DNA of 64,000 nt, taken from Paenibacillus sp. SY21-1 (GTDB lineage: Bacteria > Bacillota > Bacilli > Paenibacillales > Paenibacillaceae). The notes below the pieces were generated by a model that worked only from the letters and a program-made list of their open reading frames with translations, was not told where the DNA came from and made no database searches. Within the stretch, counting starts at the first letter, position 1, and the number at the start of each line of letters is the position of its first letter. The stretch lies in contig NZ_STGF01000034.1 of the NCBI RefSeq assembly GCF_005222705.1, forward strand, positions 16,974-80,973. The letters run 5' to 3'. This document shows positions 50,918 through 59,505 of this stretch, in pieces. The translations under genes were made by a program, and so were the position numbers.

Positions 50918-52066
50918 TTAGCTCGCAGTGGGCTTATTCGGTCCAAGAACGTATACCGTAATTCCCTTTTTCCTGCCGAAATTAATTGCCGTACGTATAC
51001 TGTCGAAGTACACATCGATTTTGTTCCCTTTAACGGCACTGCCCTTGTCCTCAGCGCGTCGGAAACCGATACCTTCTATATAAACCCACCAGCCGATCGG
51101 AATAACGTCGGGATCGACGGCAATTGTACGTCCCTCCAGCACTTTTGTTCCGGAAGCCGTAATGCCGTACCCACGATCGCCCTTCTTCTTGCCCGTAGAC
51201 TCTTCGCCTGCCGTATAGGCTGTAAGCGTAAAATTCTTAATGACCTTTTTGGCTTTAAACGTTACGCCCTTCTTCGTCAACGTCTGGGAACCCGAATTCG
51301 AATTCGACAGCACCGTCACTTTGGGCTCAGCCTTTTTCGTTCCGATTGCTACGACTTGATTGACTGTCGCAGTTTGCACAACCTTGCTAACCGTCTTCTT
51401 GGATATTAAAACGCCATCCTCATATTGCTTCTCTACTTGCTCGACGACAAGACCTTCCTTGCCCGTCTGAACAACCTTCTCTTTGCCCGCTTCAAGCGTC
51501 GGGTCATTCTTCTTCACGACTGAGAACGGCATCTTATGCTCCGTCTCCGACACTTTCGTGTCTACACGAACGACTGTCACAGTCTCATCCGCATCCAGAG
51601 AAGTCTGCAGCGAGGGCAACACTTTATCTTGCTTACGAACTGAAATATTTGATTTCTCGATCGCCGCTTTCACTGTTCTATCTGTCGTGTAAATCGTCGA
51701 TGTCTTGCCATCAGCTTTCACATTCACCGCAATCGCATGTTTGATCTCGACGCGGTCCCCGTCCTTTAATGCCGCATTTAGAGGGACGGATACTTCATCA
51801 TGCGGTCCTATAGTGATAGCTTGTTCATCCAGTAGGCGTTGCAGGACCCATTGCTTTGTTTCGACAACGGTCTCTTGTCCGTTCACTACTACGGATACGC
51901 TTTTGACAGCCGTTCCGTACAACAACACCAGTAACATGAAAGTCATAGCGATTGAAATAGCAGCACTCAAAAGAATCAAACGCAAGTTTTCACGCTTCCA
52001 TCGCAATGCGAAAGACATGCTGGATGATCGTTTCCCATGGGTGTCCTTAACCTGGAGTAGTCCCAC
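50918..52066 (-). CDS. yabE: YabE-like cell-wall protein with G5 and 3D domains
   Basis: YabE resembles resuscitation-promoting-factor-like wall enzymes. The 382-residue product has a basic cytoplasmic N terminus, one membrane segment (about 30-52), DUF348 repeats (about 55-200), a G5 domain (about 200-285) and a C-terminal 3D domain with AVDPDVIPIGWWVYIEGIG and EDKGSAVKGNKIDVYFDS, the Asp-rich active site of MltA-like transglycosylases. The GTG at 52066 has AAGGAGG nine bases upstream. Its leader carries a c-di-AMP riboswitch and terminator. Confidence 0.92.
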   Translation of the reverse strand: MGLLQVKDTHGKRSSSMSFALRWKRENLRLILLSAAISIAMTFMLLVLLYGTAVKSVSVVVNGQETVVETKQWVLQRLLDEQAITIGPHDEVSVPLNAALKDGDRVEIKHAIAVNVKADGKTSTIYTTDRTVKAAIEKSNISVRKQDKVLPSLQTSLDADETVTVVRVDTKVSETEHKMPFSVVKKNDPTLEAGKEKVVQTGKEGLVVEQVEKQYEDGVLISKKTVSKVVQTATVNQVVAIGTKKAEPKVTVLSNSNSGSQTLTKKGVTFKAKKVIKNFTLTAYTAGEESTGKKKGDRGYGITASGTKVLEGRTIAVDPDVIPIGWWVYIEGIGFRRAEDKGSAVKGNKIDVYFDSIRTAINFGRKKGITVYVLGPNKPTAS

Positions 52067-52226
52067 TTCATCGGTCCTCCTTCATAGCCCCGCCGCCAAG
52101 TGTTACGCATGATACAACTGACGCGACTATAGTATATTGGCGTGCAGGCACGCAATCCAGAATATCTATCTGACCCCTGTCTCCATCTTCTAACCCTATG
52201 CCGGCTCGCTTTCGAATATTCAAGAA

Positions 52227-52269
52227 ATAAAAAGAGAAGCCGCCGACAGAGGATCTGTTTCGTGGCTTC
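52227..52269 (-). terminator. Expression-platform terminator of the yabE riboswitch
   Basis: GAAGCC (52236-52241) pairs with GGCTTC (52264-52269), with inner pairing of ACAGA/TCTGT, followed on the minus strand by TCTTTTTATTTC. It lies between the aptamer and yabE. Confidence 0.75.
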
Positions 52270-52314
52270 CCGATAAGCTTCCGCCGTGGGAAAAATGAAA
52301 ATGGATGCACGAGG

Positions 52315-52510
52315 TTGATCGCTCTCTATGTACGCTGACGAGGTTAGCTGTCGGGTTCGGGCAAGAGAGTCGCCCTAATCGAAGACGCTATGCTCATGGC
52401 AAAGGCTCCGCTATTCACCCCTAAGAAATTCATCATGCGATTCAGACTGAATCGCACCCTGGTTCCCCCGTTCTCCGGTTGCCGGAGATTAAGCGCAAAC
52501 TGGAAATCCA
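52315..52510 (-). promoter_or_regulatory. c-di-AMP (ydaO/yuaA) riboswitch before yabE
   Basis: The minus strand shows the class's conserved blocks in order: GCGCTTAATCTCC, GAACGGGGGAACCA, TTAGGGGTGAATAGCGGAG, TTGCCCGAACCCGACAGCT and AACCTCG followed by GAGAG. Binding of c-di-AMP in this class normally favours the downstream terminator, so high c-di-AMP should lower YabE. Limits are approximate. Confidence 0.93.
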
Positions 52511-52536
52511 ATACAAAACGTAATGCTCTGAAATGA

Positions 52537-52566
52537 ATCATACCTTCATCGGAGGCCAATTGTAAA
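52537..52566 (-). promoter_or_regulatory. Promoter of the yabE riboswitch transcript
   Basis: On the minus strand TTTACA (52561-52566) and TATGAT (52537-52542) are 18 bases apart, placing the transcript start near 52530, just before the aptamer. The rest of 52567-52688 up to tatD shows nothing else. Confidence 0.55.
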
Positions 52567-52688
52567 GATACGATAAAAGACGATTTAAGCGAAAAACTCT
52601 GGTTAAGACGGAAAAAAGAAGCGAATTACGAGTCAAAATTCAGTTTTTTCTTGATAAAGGTCGCTCGATCTCCCGAAATCATCGTTTT

Positions 52689-53462
52689 TCAAACAATACC
52701 AAAACATTTTTTTCCGTTTTCAGTCGTAATTGAGGCTATTTCTTCCACTGTTTTGCCTAATAATTCCGCTGCCGTCTCCGCCACATAGGCTACATAAGCG
52801 GACTCATTTCGCTTCCCTCGGAACGGGTGAGGGGTCAAATACGGAGCATCCGTTTCAATCAAAATTCGGTCAATTGGAACCCTTTTCATGACCTCTTTGG
52901 GAACCTTTGCATTCTGGAAGGTGACAGGTCCTCCGAACGAGATATAGAAGTTCATATCCAGACATTGTTTCGCTGTTTCCCAGCTCCCCGAGAAGCAATG
53001 CATTACCCCGCCAACGTCCTCTGCCCGCTCCTCCTGCAGAATGCGAACGACATCCTCATGAGCATCCCGATTATGAATGACAATTGGCTTTCCTACCTTG
53101 CGCGCAAGCCGAATCTGCTCGCGAAAAACCTGCTGCTGCACATCCTTAGGCGACGTGTCCCAATGATAATCAAGCCCGATTTCACCGATTGCCACCACTT
53201 TGCTGTGCGCGCAAAGACGTTCAATCCACTCCAGATCGCCGGGCTGCATGTCGATGCTGTCCACCGGATGCCAACCAACCGCCGCATAAATAAAGTCATG
53301 CTTTTCGGCGAGCGCCATTGTAGTAGGAATCGTCTCCCGATTGAAGCCGATGTTCACAAGAAGCTCTACCCCCGCCTCGCGTGCGCGGGCAATCACGCTG
53401 TCGCGGTCGCCGTCAAATTTTGGGGAATCCAGATGGGTATGTGTATCGAATAAACCGCTCAT
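52689..53462 (-). CDS. tatD: TatD-family metal-dependent hydrolase (YabD)
   Basis: A TIM-barrel nuclease/hydrolase of the amidohydrolase superfamily, 257 residues. Metal ligands are in FDTHTHLDSPKFDGDRD, AIGEIGLDYH, VIHNRDAHED, VMHCFSGSW and LIETDAPYLTP, all in place. It follows an HD hydrolase gene by 7 bases; in B. subtilis metS precedes it instead. Confidence 0.95.
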   Translation of the reverse strand: MSGLFDTHTHLDSPKFDGDRDSVIARAREAGVELLVNIGFNRETIPTTMALAEKHDFIYAAVGWHPVDSIDMQPGDLEWIERLCAHSKVVAIGEIGLDYHWDTSPKDVQQQVFREQIRLARKVGKPIVIHNRDAHEDVVRILQEERAEDVGGVMHCFSGSWETAKQCLDMNFYISFGGPVTFQNAKVPKEVMKRVPIDRILIETDAPYLTPHPFRGKRNESAYVAYVAETAAELLGKTVEEIASITTENGKKCFGIV

Positions 53463-53469
53463 TTGCTGA

Positions 53470-54780
53470 TCAATCTCCCTTTTCCTCTAGTCTGAACAAC
53501 TGCTTTAACGACTCCGGCACGAAGCGGGCAGCCTCCCTTAAAGGCTCCTCGGGATAGTATAAACGATACTGCCCCTGATGCAAGCCGGTAATCGAACGAA
53601 CAATGTCGGATTTGGAGGATATTTCGCTTATCTCGTCCTCGCCATGAAGCAGCAAAATCGGCGCTTTTTCTTTTTTTTCTCCAGCCTGCTGATCAGGCCG
53701 ATACACATCGTAAGGCAGGTCGTATGGGAAATCAATTTCCATATGATAATCGGGATGCATTCCTATAGAAGAAAAACATTCGCGAATCGCTTCCAATAAC
53801 GTTTCATCGGGATGCTCGATGGTTACGTACTTATATAATTGCCGATTCATAAACCGTTCGCAGAGGTCGCGCAGCAGCGGGTCCCGCTCCTCGGCCCATT
53901 CGGTAAAAACAGCTTGGGCAAGGGCCTCGTCCAGCTTCAAATATTGCTCTACGGTAAGGGTATTTGAGATTAGTCCCTTAAACGATTCGGGCAGCCAGCC
54001 AAAGCGATATCCACCCCCGTAAAGCTCCTTCGCTCTACGAAATATTTGTCGTAAAATAATTTCCGAGCTGCGAGTAACCGGATGAAAGTAAACCTGCCAA
54101 TACATTTGGTATCGTGACATCAAATAGTCTTCTACAGCATGCTTTCCGCTCTCTTTTACGACAATTTTCCCTTTATGCGGACGCAGCACACGAAGTATCC
54201 TTTCCAAATCAAAGGTGCCGTAATTCACTCCCGTAAAATAAGCGTCCCGCAACAAATAATCCATGCGGTCGGCATCCATTTGGCTCGATATCAAACTGAC
54301 CACAATAGGGCTGGGATACTTTTTCTGAATAACGGCTGCGACTTTTGCAGGAAAATCCTCAGCGACGCTTTTAAGCACGCGATTGATCTGAGTGTCCCCC
54401 AGCAAAATGTTGCAGGTCCACTGCTCATGATCGGTGTCGAAAACCTCCTCAAGGGAATGGGAGAACGGCCCATGCCCCACATCGTGCAGAAGCGCCGCGC
54501 ACAGGGAGACAAGCCTTTCTTCGACAGGCCAATCGGGATAGCTGTTGCGCTCGAACTGCGAAATGATTTTGCGAGTAATTTCATAAACGCCGAGCGAATG
54601 GGAAAATCGGCTATGCTCAGCGCCGTGAAAGGTTAAATAGGACGTGCCAAGCTGGCGAATTCGTCTCAGACGCTGAAATTCTTTTGTATTAATCAAATCC
54701 CAAATCGTCTGATCCTGCACATAAACATATCGATGCACTGGGTCTTTGAAAACCTTTTCTTCCGTTAGCTGCTTCTGCAT
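53470..54780 (-). CDS. HD-domain phosphohydrolase (YwfO-like)
   Basis: This 436-residue protein resembles dGTPase-like HD hydrolases such as B. subtilis YwfO. Metal ligands are seen in AEHSRFSHSLGVYE and LCAALLHDVGHGPFSHSLEE, with a further Asp in ISSQMDADRMDYLLRDAYF. The ATG at 54780 is chosen because AAAGGAG lies nine bases upstream; the ATG three codons earlier abuts it. It stands between abrB and tatD, the place of metS in B. subtilis. Several Spo0A-like boxes lie directly upstream. Substrate (dNTP or nucleotide) is inferred. Confidence 0.87.
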   Translation of the reverse strand: MQKQLTEEKVFKDPVHRYVYVQDQTIWDLINTKEFQRLRRIRQLGTSYLTFHGAEHSRFSHSLGVYEITRKIISQFERNSYPDWPVEERLVSLCAALLHDVGHGPFSHSLEEVFDTDHEQWTCNILLGDTQINRVLKSVAEDFPAKVAAVIQKKYPSPIVVSLISSQMDADRMDYLLRDAYFTGVNYGTFDLERILRVLRPHKGKIVVKESGKHAVEDYLMSRYQMYWQVYFHPVTRSSEIILRQIFRRAKELYGGGYRFGWLPESFKGLISNTLTVEQYLKLDEALAQAVFTEWAEERDPLLRDLCERFMNRQLYKYVTIEHPDETLLEAIRECFSSIGMHPDYHMEIDFPYDLPYDVYRPDQQAGEKKEKAPILLLHGEDEISEISSKSDIVRSITGLHQGQYRLYYPEEPLREAARFVPESLKQLFRLEEKGD

Positions 54781-54805
54781 TTTCCTCATCTCCTTTGTTC
54801 ATAGT

Positions 54806-54868
54806 TTCGACACAATTCTTTGTGGAAAATGTCGAATAGTGTCGTAATTTAGTTTCCAAATTGTCGAA
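54806..54868. promoter_or_regulatory. Cluster of Spo0A-like boxes upstream of the HD hydrolase gene
   Basis: Perfect TGTCGAA boxes occur at 54830-54836 and 54862-54868 (plus strand) and at 54806-54812 (minus strand), with a partial TGTCGTA at 54840-54846. The cluster begins 26 bases upstream of the gene's start codon and faces away from abrB. Confidence 0.65.
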
Positions 54869-54953
54869 GCTGTTGTATTCTATTACAGAGTGATAATACC
54901 ATATTATGCTCCAAAATACCGATAAAACAGGCGTTTAACTTGAATATTGCCAG

Positions 54954-55022
54954 TTGACTATTCTGGTAATCGTTGGTATTATAGTAGTATATGAAACGAG
55001 AACGTTGTCGAATTATGACGAA
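54954..55022 (+). promoter_or_regulatory. abrB promoter with tandem Spo0A boxes
   Basis: TTGACT (54954-54959) and TATTAT (54977-54982) are 17 bases apart. Just downstream of the expected start lie TGTCGAA (55006-55012) and TGACGAA (55016-55022), the same tandem arrangement through which phosphorylated Spo0A represses abrB in B. subtilis. Confidence 0.85.
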
Positions 55023-55049
55023 TAATTATTTGAGAGGGGCAAGAATAAT

Positions 55050-55304
55050 ATGATGAAATCTACAGGAATTGTCCGTAAGGTTGACGAGCTTGGTCGCGTT
55101 GTTATTCCAATCGAATTGCGTCGCACGCTGGGTATCGGCGAGAAGGACGCGCTTGAAATTTATGTAGACGGCGAACGTATCATGCTGAAGAAATATGAGC
55201 CGGCATGTATCTTCTGCGGCAATGCAGAGAACGTTTCCTACTTCAAAGGAAAAATTGTTTGCCATATTTGCCTATCGGAAATGCCTACACCTGTGACAAA
55301 ATAA
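55050..55304 (+). CDS. abrB: Transition-state regulator AbrB with C-terminal Cys motif
   Basis: AbrB represses post-exponential genes until Spo0A shuts it off. The N-terminal swapped-hairpin domain (about 1-52) is nearly identical to B. subtilis (KSTGIVRKVDELGRVVIPIE, LRRTLGIGEKDALEIYVDGE). The C-terminal part is unlike that of B. subtilis AbrB: CIFCGNAENVSYFKGKIVCH followed by ICL, a Cys-x2-Cys...Cys-x2-Cys pattern that may bind zinc, as in many clostridial AbrB proteins. GAGAGGGG precedes the ATG. ATG codons at 55050 and 55053 are both possible. Confidence 0.95.
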   Translation: MMKSTGIVRKVDELGRVVIPIELRRTLGIGEKDALEIYVDGERIMLKKYEPACIFCGNAENVSYFKGKIVCHICLSEMPTPVTK

Positions 55305-55366
55305 GAAATATAGGTTATACTGTACTTATCCACTTGTTAATTCTAACCTTTTTATACTCCTTGATG

Positions 55367-55406
55367 CCTTCCTGCGCTAGAACCCGGCCAGGAAGGTCTT
55401 TTTTTT
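55367..55406 (+). terminator. abrB terminator
   Basis: CCTTCCTG (55367-55374) pairs with CAGGAAGG (55389-55396), followed by TCTTTTTTTT. It lies 60 bases past the abrB stop. Confidence 0.85.
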
Positions 55407-55532
55407 GTGCATAGACTCGAGCAGCCTCGCCAAACGCTTCAGATGATGGGTCTATAGGCGAAACGCAGGCTGATGCCCCCTAAGAAAGGCATTAGCCCAT
55501 GCCGTATATTCCTTTTATCGTCGGATTTTTGT

Positions 55533-56417
55533 TTAGGCCCGGTTCACGGCGTTATACACGTCCCGCTTCGGCATTCCGCGATCCAGCGCCGTACGCTTAA
55601 TAGCTTCCTTTCGATCGTACTGCTGCTCATATTTCTCTACATGGGCCGCCAAATCCAACTCCGCCCACCAAGCTTCCGCAATAGCCTGCTGCTCCGCCTC
55701 GGCTTCGTCCAAACCCTTAACCACAACACAAAATTCACCGAGCGGCGGATATTGGGCAAAATGCGCTGCACATTCCGACAGCAAGCCGCGCACAGCTTCC
55801 TCGTGTTTTTTTGTCAATTCTCTAACGCAGGATGCCGGACGGTCGCCGAACGCTTCCAACAAGCCCTCAAGCGTCTTTATTAGCCGATGAGGCGATTCAT
55901 AAAATAACAGTGTCGCAGTCTGCGCTTTCATCGGTTCCAGCCATTTCAACAGAGGTTTACGCTCGCGGGGCGGAAAACCGGCGAATAAGAAACGCTCTGT
56001 AGGCAAACCTGACATAATTAGGGCAGATAAAGCGGCATTGGCGCCTGGAACAGGAATGACCGCAATGCCGTTGGCAATCGCCTCCATGGCAAGGTCTGCT
56101 CCCGGGTCCGATATGGCCGGCAGGCCGGCATCGCTTACCAGTGCAATCGATTGTCCCTCGGATAGCATTCGAATAAGCTCTGGCCCGCTGGCTCTTTTGT
56201 TATGCTCATGATAGCTTACCGTTCTCGTGCTGATTTCGTAATGGGTCAGAAGCTTGCGCGTCTGCCTGGTATCCTCAGCCGCAATCAGATCAACCTCTCG
56301 CAGTATGCGAATAGCGCGAAAGGTCATATCCTCCAGATTCCCAATCGGGGTCGCTACGAGATATAGGCTACCGCTGCCTGTCGTTTCGCCTTCGTTAAAG
56401 CTTTTTTGTACATTCAT
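55533..56417 (-). CDS. rsmI: 16S rRNA (cytidine1402-2'-O)-methyltransferase RsmI
   Basis: RsmI 2'-O-methylates C1402 of 16S rRNA. The 294-residue product is a tetrapyrrole-methylase-fold enzyme: LYLVATPIGNLEDMTFRAI, AAEDTRQTRKLL, VSDAGLPAISDPG, VPGANAALSALIMSGL. Its ATG overlaps the trmN6 stop by four bases. Order trmN6-rsmI-abrB (opposite) is as in B. subtilis, where a GIY-YIG gene (yazA) lies between the first two; it is absent here. Confidence 0.95.
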   Translation of the reverse strand: MNVQKSFNEGETTGSGSLYLVATPIGNLEDMTFRAIRILREVDLIAAEDTRQTRKLLTHYEISTRTVSYHEHNKRASGPELIRMLSEGQSIALVSDAGLPAISDPGADLAMEAIANGIAVIPVPGANAALSALIMSGLPTERFLFAGFPPRERKPLLKWLEPMKAQTATLLFYESPHRLIKTLEGLLEAFGDRPASCVRELTKKHEEAVRGLLSECAAHFAQYPPLGEFCVVVKGLDEAEAEQQAIAEAWWAELDLAAHVEKYEQQYDRKEAIKRTALDRGMPKRDVYNAVNRA

Positions 56418-57127
56418 ACGATTTGCACCCCGTTCTCATACACGAATATTGGCGGAAGCAGACGAATATCCGGCTTGCCGTCGCGAATTGCCTCAATTAG
56501 TATCATATTGGCCTCCGCATTCGTATGCGGGTGAACAAATTGAATACGCTTTGGCTCAAGCCGCCATTTGCGAAACGTCGCGAGTATGTCCAGCAGCCTT
56601 GAAGGCCGGTGAACCATGGCGATTTTCCCGCCTGGCCGAACGAGCCGCGAGCATGCCTCGGCTACCTGCTCTAGCGTACAATGAATTTCATGACGCGCAA
56701 TCGCATAATGCTCGTTTTCATTCTGGTCGCCTGACGTTACAGGCATATATGGAGGATTAACCGTCGCCGCATCATAAATGCCGTTTCCGGTTTTCATATA
56801 TTGGCGCAAATCCTGCTCGATGATTTCAATTTGCCCGGAAAGCCCATTAAGCTCAACGCTCCTGCGGGCCATATCCGCCAGCCGAGGCTGAATTTCCACT
56901 CCGTCTATCCGAGCCTTTGTACGCTCTGACAGCAGCAATGGAATAACCCCGTTGCCGCTGCAGAAATCTACAATCCTGCCGCGTTTGGGGATGTTTGCGA
57001 ATCGGGATAATAATACAGCATCAAGCGAAAAGCTGAACACTTCGCGGCTTTGAATGATGCGCAGGCCCGATTCGGTCATTAAATCGTCCAAGCGCTCATT
57101 TTCAGCTAATGAAATAGAAGGTGACAC
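56414..57127 (-). CDS. trmN6: tRNA1(Val) adenine-37 N6-methyltransferase TrmN6 (YabB)
   Basis: TrmN6 methylates A37 of tRNA(Val). The 237-residue product has a class I SAM fold (IVDFCSGNGVIPLLLSERTK, GVEIQPRLADMARRSV) and the N6-adenine motif NPPYMPV. It is 93 bases beyond yabA's end, after a terminator, and is coupled to rsmI by overlap. Confidence 0.92.
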   Translation of the reverse strand: MSPSISLAENERLDDLMTESGLRIIQSREVFSFSLDAVLLSRFANIPKRGRIVDFCSGNGVIPLLLSERTKARIDGVEIQPRLADMARRSVELNGLSGQIEIIEQDLRQYMKTGNGIYDAATVNPPYMPVTSGDQNENEHYAIARHEIHCTLEQVAEACSRLVRPGGKIAMVHRPSRLLDILATFRKWRLEPKRIQFVHPHTNAEANMILIEAIRDGKPDIRLLPPIFVYENGVQIV

Positions 57128-57170
57128 GTATGGAGCAACTCCTTTTTAAGTTTAGCTACAATATAATGAT

Positions 57171-57202
57171 AGAAAAATGCCGTCCTTTCAAGAAGGACGG
57201 CA
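57171..57202 (-). terminator. yabA terminator
   Basis: A perfect 10-bp stem TGCCGTCCTT/AAGGACGGCA (57178-57187 with 57193-57202) is followed on the minus strand by TTTTTC. Confidence 0.85.
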
Positions 57203-57219
57203 TGTGCAGATGAATTCCG

Positions 57220-57636
57220 CTATTTATTTAGAAAGGACAAGCAGAACAAGCAATCGCCTTCTGTGCGCAAATGTCCGTAATAAACGTTGCAAATGTGGAA
57301 TCCTTCCAAATACAGGCGTGTCAGATTATCATGCCCTTCTCCAATCGCTACGTTGGAGTCGTTAGCCGCATGATCGACAGTGGCTGCAATGGCGGCTGTA
57401 TGACTGATTGGCTGCTGCTTTCTTTTTGGTTGCGTACGGCCGGATTGGCCGGATTGACGCTCCAGTCCGGTTTCTCGCTTGAATACTTGCCGCAGCTGGT
57501 TGTTTTCCTCGCTTAGCCGCTTGTTCTCTTCAACCAGCTCTTTGACCTTCTGCTTCAAAGCCCCAAGCTCTTCGTGAAATATTCCTACTTGATTGTGCAT
57601 CTCGTCTATCTTAGCGAACAGATCTTTACTCTCCAA
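57220..57636 (-). CDS. yabA: Replication initiation control protein YabA
   Basis: YabA binds DnaA and DnaN and limits replication initiation. The 138-residue product has an N-terminal coiled coil (about 5-65, GALKQKVKELVEENKRLSEE), a variable linker, and the zinc-binding C terminus YLEGFHICNVYYGHLRTEGD followed by CLFCLSFLN. The TTG at 57636 is chosen by homology (ESKDLFAKID) with GGTGG four bases upstream; another TTG lies seven codons earlier without a binding site. Confidence 0.94.
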   Translation of the reverse strand: MESKDLFAKIDEMHNQVGIFHEELGALKQKVKELVEENKRLSEENNQLRQVFKRETGLERQSGQSGRTQPKRKQQPISHTAAIAATVDHAANDSNVAIGEGHDNLTRLYLEGFHICNVYYGHLRTEGDCLFCLSFLNK

Positions 57637-57697
57637 GTTACCACCCCAGAGCTTCAAGCGCGAGTGCCGACTTATCTGTGAGAGTCACACTCTGCCT

Positions 57698-58501
57698 TTA
57701 CTTGATCACAACATCGTCGAGCAGCAATTCCTTTGGTTTCCCTGGTATATCGAATATTTGCACATATACGCTCTTCGTAGATGTGTTGATTCCTGTTACT
57801 TTACCTTCGCCCAATGAGGTGATGACAACTTTGCCGACAGCCGGGAGCTCCTCCCGCACGCTTTCATAATTGTCATGCTCGTATTTCAGGCAGCACATCA
57901 GGCGTCCGCACAAGCCCGAGATCTTTGTCGGATTCAACGACAAATTCTGATCCTTGGCCATCTTGATCGATACCGGCTCGAAATCGCCAAGCCAGGATGA
58001 GCAGCAAAGCACTCTTCCGCATGGACCGATACCGCCCAGCATCTTGGCCTCATCGCGTACGCCAATTTGACGAAGCTCGATGCGGGTCCGGAAGACGCTG
58101 GCCAAATCCTTAACAAGCTCGCGGAAATCGACTCTGCCTTCTGCGGTAAAGTAGAAAATAATTTTATTGCGGTCGAACGTAAATTCGACATCTACCAGCT
58201 TCATGCGAAGCTGATGGCTTTTAATCTTGTCCAAACAAGTCGCGAACGCGTTCTTGGCTGCTACGCGATTTTCTTCCACAACCTTTGCATCCGTATCGCT
58301 TGCGATCCGAATCACTTTCTTAAGAGGAAGGACGACATCCGATTCACCGACTTGCTTCTGTCCCACCACCACTTTACCGTATTCGATACCGCGCGCGGTC
58401 TCAACAATAACATGTTGCTCCTTGTCCACGGGGTGCTCGACCGGATCAAAGTAATAGATCTTGCCCGCCTTCTTGAAGCGGACACCGACGACATTATACA
58501 A
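57698..58501 (-). CDS. ricT: RicT (YaaT), PSP1-domain subunit of the Ric complex
   Basis: RicT acts with RicA and RicF in RNase Y-linked mRNA maturation and in competence, biofilm and sporulation control, through Fe-S clusters. The 267-residue product has the PSP1 domain and the Cys cluster GGIGPCGRVLCCSSWLGDFE plus KISGLCGRLMCCLKYEHDNY. It follows holB by three bases. Confidence 0.95.
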   Translation of the reverse strand: MYNVVGVRFKKAGKIYYFDPVEHPVDKEQHVIVETARGIEYGKVVVGQKQVGESDVVLPLKKVIRIASDTDAKVVEENRVAAKNAFATCLDKIKSHQLRMKLVDVEFTFDRNKIIFYFTAEGRVDFRELVKDLASVFRTRIELRQIGVRDEAKMLGGIGPCGRVLCCSSWLGDFEPVSIKMAKDQNLSLNPTKISGLCGRLMCCLKYEHDNYESVREELPAVGKVVITSLGEGKVTGINTSTKSVYVQIFDIPGKPKELLLDDVVIK

Positions 58502-58504
58502 GGA

Positions 58505-59482
58505 TTAGCCCTCCTGTAGCTTAACCAATAGTTGCTCAAAGGCGAGCTGTGGCGCAACATTCGCACGCATGCGCTTACCCGCTTCGAGCGTATGCTCCAT
58601 GCAATTCACCCATCCGGCAACGGACCTGTGGAATGCATGCTTGCTTATCCAATCCAACTGATCTATAAAAACGACATTATCTTGCCTTCCCGCTTGAAAT
58701 TGAATCATATCCTTGAACCAAACGACCAATAGTGAAAGCAGCATTTGTGTATGCTCGGATAAATCCGATTTGAACCATTGCTGCTGGGCAGTGATCATCG
58801 CCGCGGTGAATCGGGTCAAACTCTCCTTGCCTAATTGTATCACTAGGTTTCTTATTTCTGCAAACTGATTCTGCTGGACAATTTGTCTTGCTCCATCCAG
58901 CCCTGAAGACAGCTGGACTGCAGCTCTCGCAAGCGCTTGGGGCGCTCCTTCGGACACCAGAGTCTGCAGCATGCTTTCAGGCGAGAGAGGAAGGAAGGGA
59001 ACCCATTGGGTACGTGAACGAATCGTAGGAAGCATCGCTTGCGCATTCTCTGTGATCAGAATAGCGACAACTGGCGATAAGGGCTCCTCCAAAAATTTCA
59101 GCAAACTGTTCGCAGCCTGAATCGTCATTTTGTCCGCTTGCTCAATCATATATACTTTACGTTTATCCATGCTGTTACGATAGGCAAACTCGCGCTGCAG
59201 CTCGCGGATTTGATCAATTTTAATTGAACTTCCGTCCGGGGAAACAAGCGTTAGATCCGTTTGATTGCCATGCTCGAATTTTCGGCATTCCAGACATTGT
59301 CCGCAGGCCTCTGTGCCGCCCTTAAGACAAAACAACGCCTTGGCGAACTCACGAGCCATTGCCATTCTGCCAGATCCAGACGGCCCGGCGAATAAGTAGG
59401 CGTGGGATATTTTGCCGCTTTGCAGCGCATTTCTCAATATTCTCTTCGCCTTCCACTGCCCGCCCGCTTCTTCAAGCTTCAT
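58505..59482 (-). CDS. holB: DNA polymerase III delta' subunit HolB
   Basis: HolB is a clamp-loader subunit. The 325-residue product has a P-loop-like GPSGSGRMAM, zinc-binding CGQCLECRKFEHGN, and sensor regions KVYMIEQADKMTIQAANSLL and TIRSRTQWVPF. The P-loop has Arg in place of the usual Lys (GSGR), which is common in delta' subunits that do not hydrolyse ATP. It lies between yaaR and ricT as in B. subtilis. Confidence 0.95.
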   Translation of the reverse strand: MKLEEAGGQWKAKRILRNALQSGKISHAYLFAGPSGSGRMAMAREFAKALFCLKGGTEACGQCLECRKFEHGNQTDLTLVSPDGSSIKIDQIRELQREFAYRNSMDKRKVYMIEQADKMTIQAANSLLKFLEEPLSPVVAILITENAQAMLPTIRSRTQWVPFLPLSPESMLQTLVSEGAPQALARAAVQLSSGLDGARQIVQQNQFAEIRNLVIQLGKESLTRFTAAMITAQQQWFKSDLSEHTQMLLSLLVVWFKDMIQFQAGRQDNVVFIDQLDWISKHAFHRSVAGWVNCMEHTLEAGKRMRANVAPQLAFEQLLVKLQEG

Positions 59483-59505
59483 AATGATGACTAACCTTCC
59501 TTCAA

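Noticed and set aside
52068..52559. Two small minus-strand frames upstream of yabE
   Set aside because: They coincide with the c-di-AMP aptamer and its terminator region.
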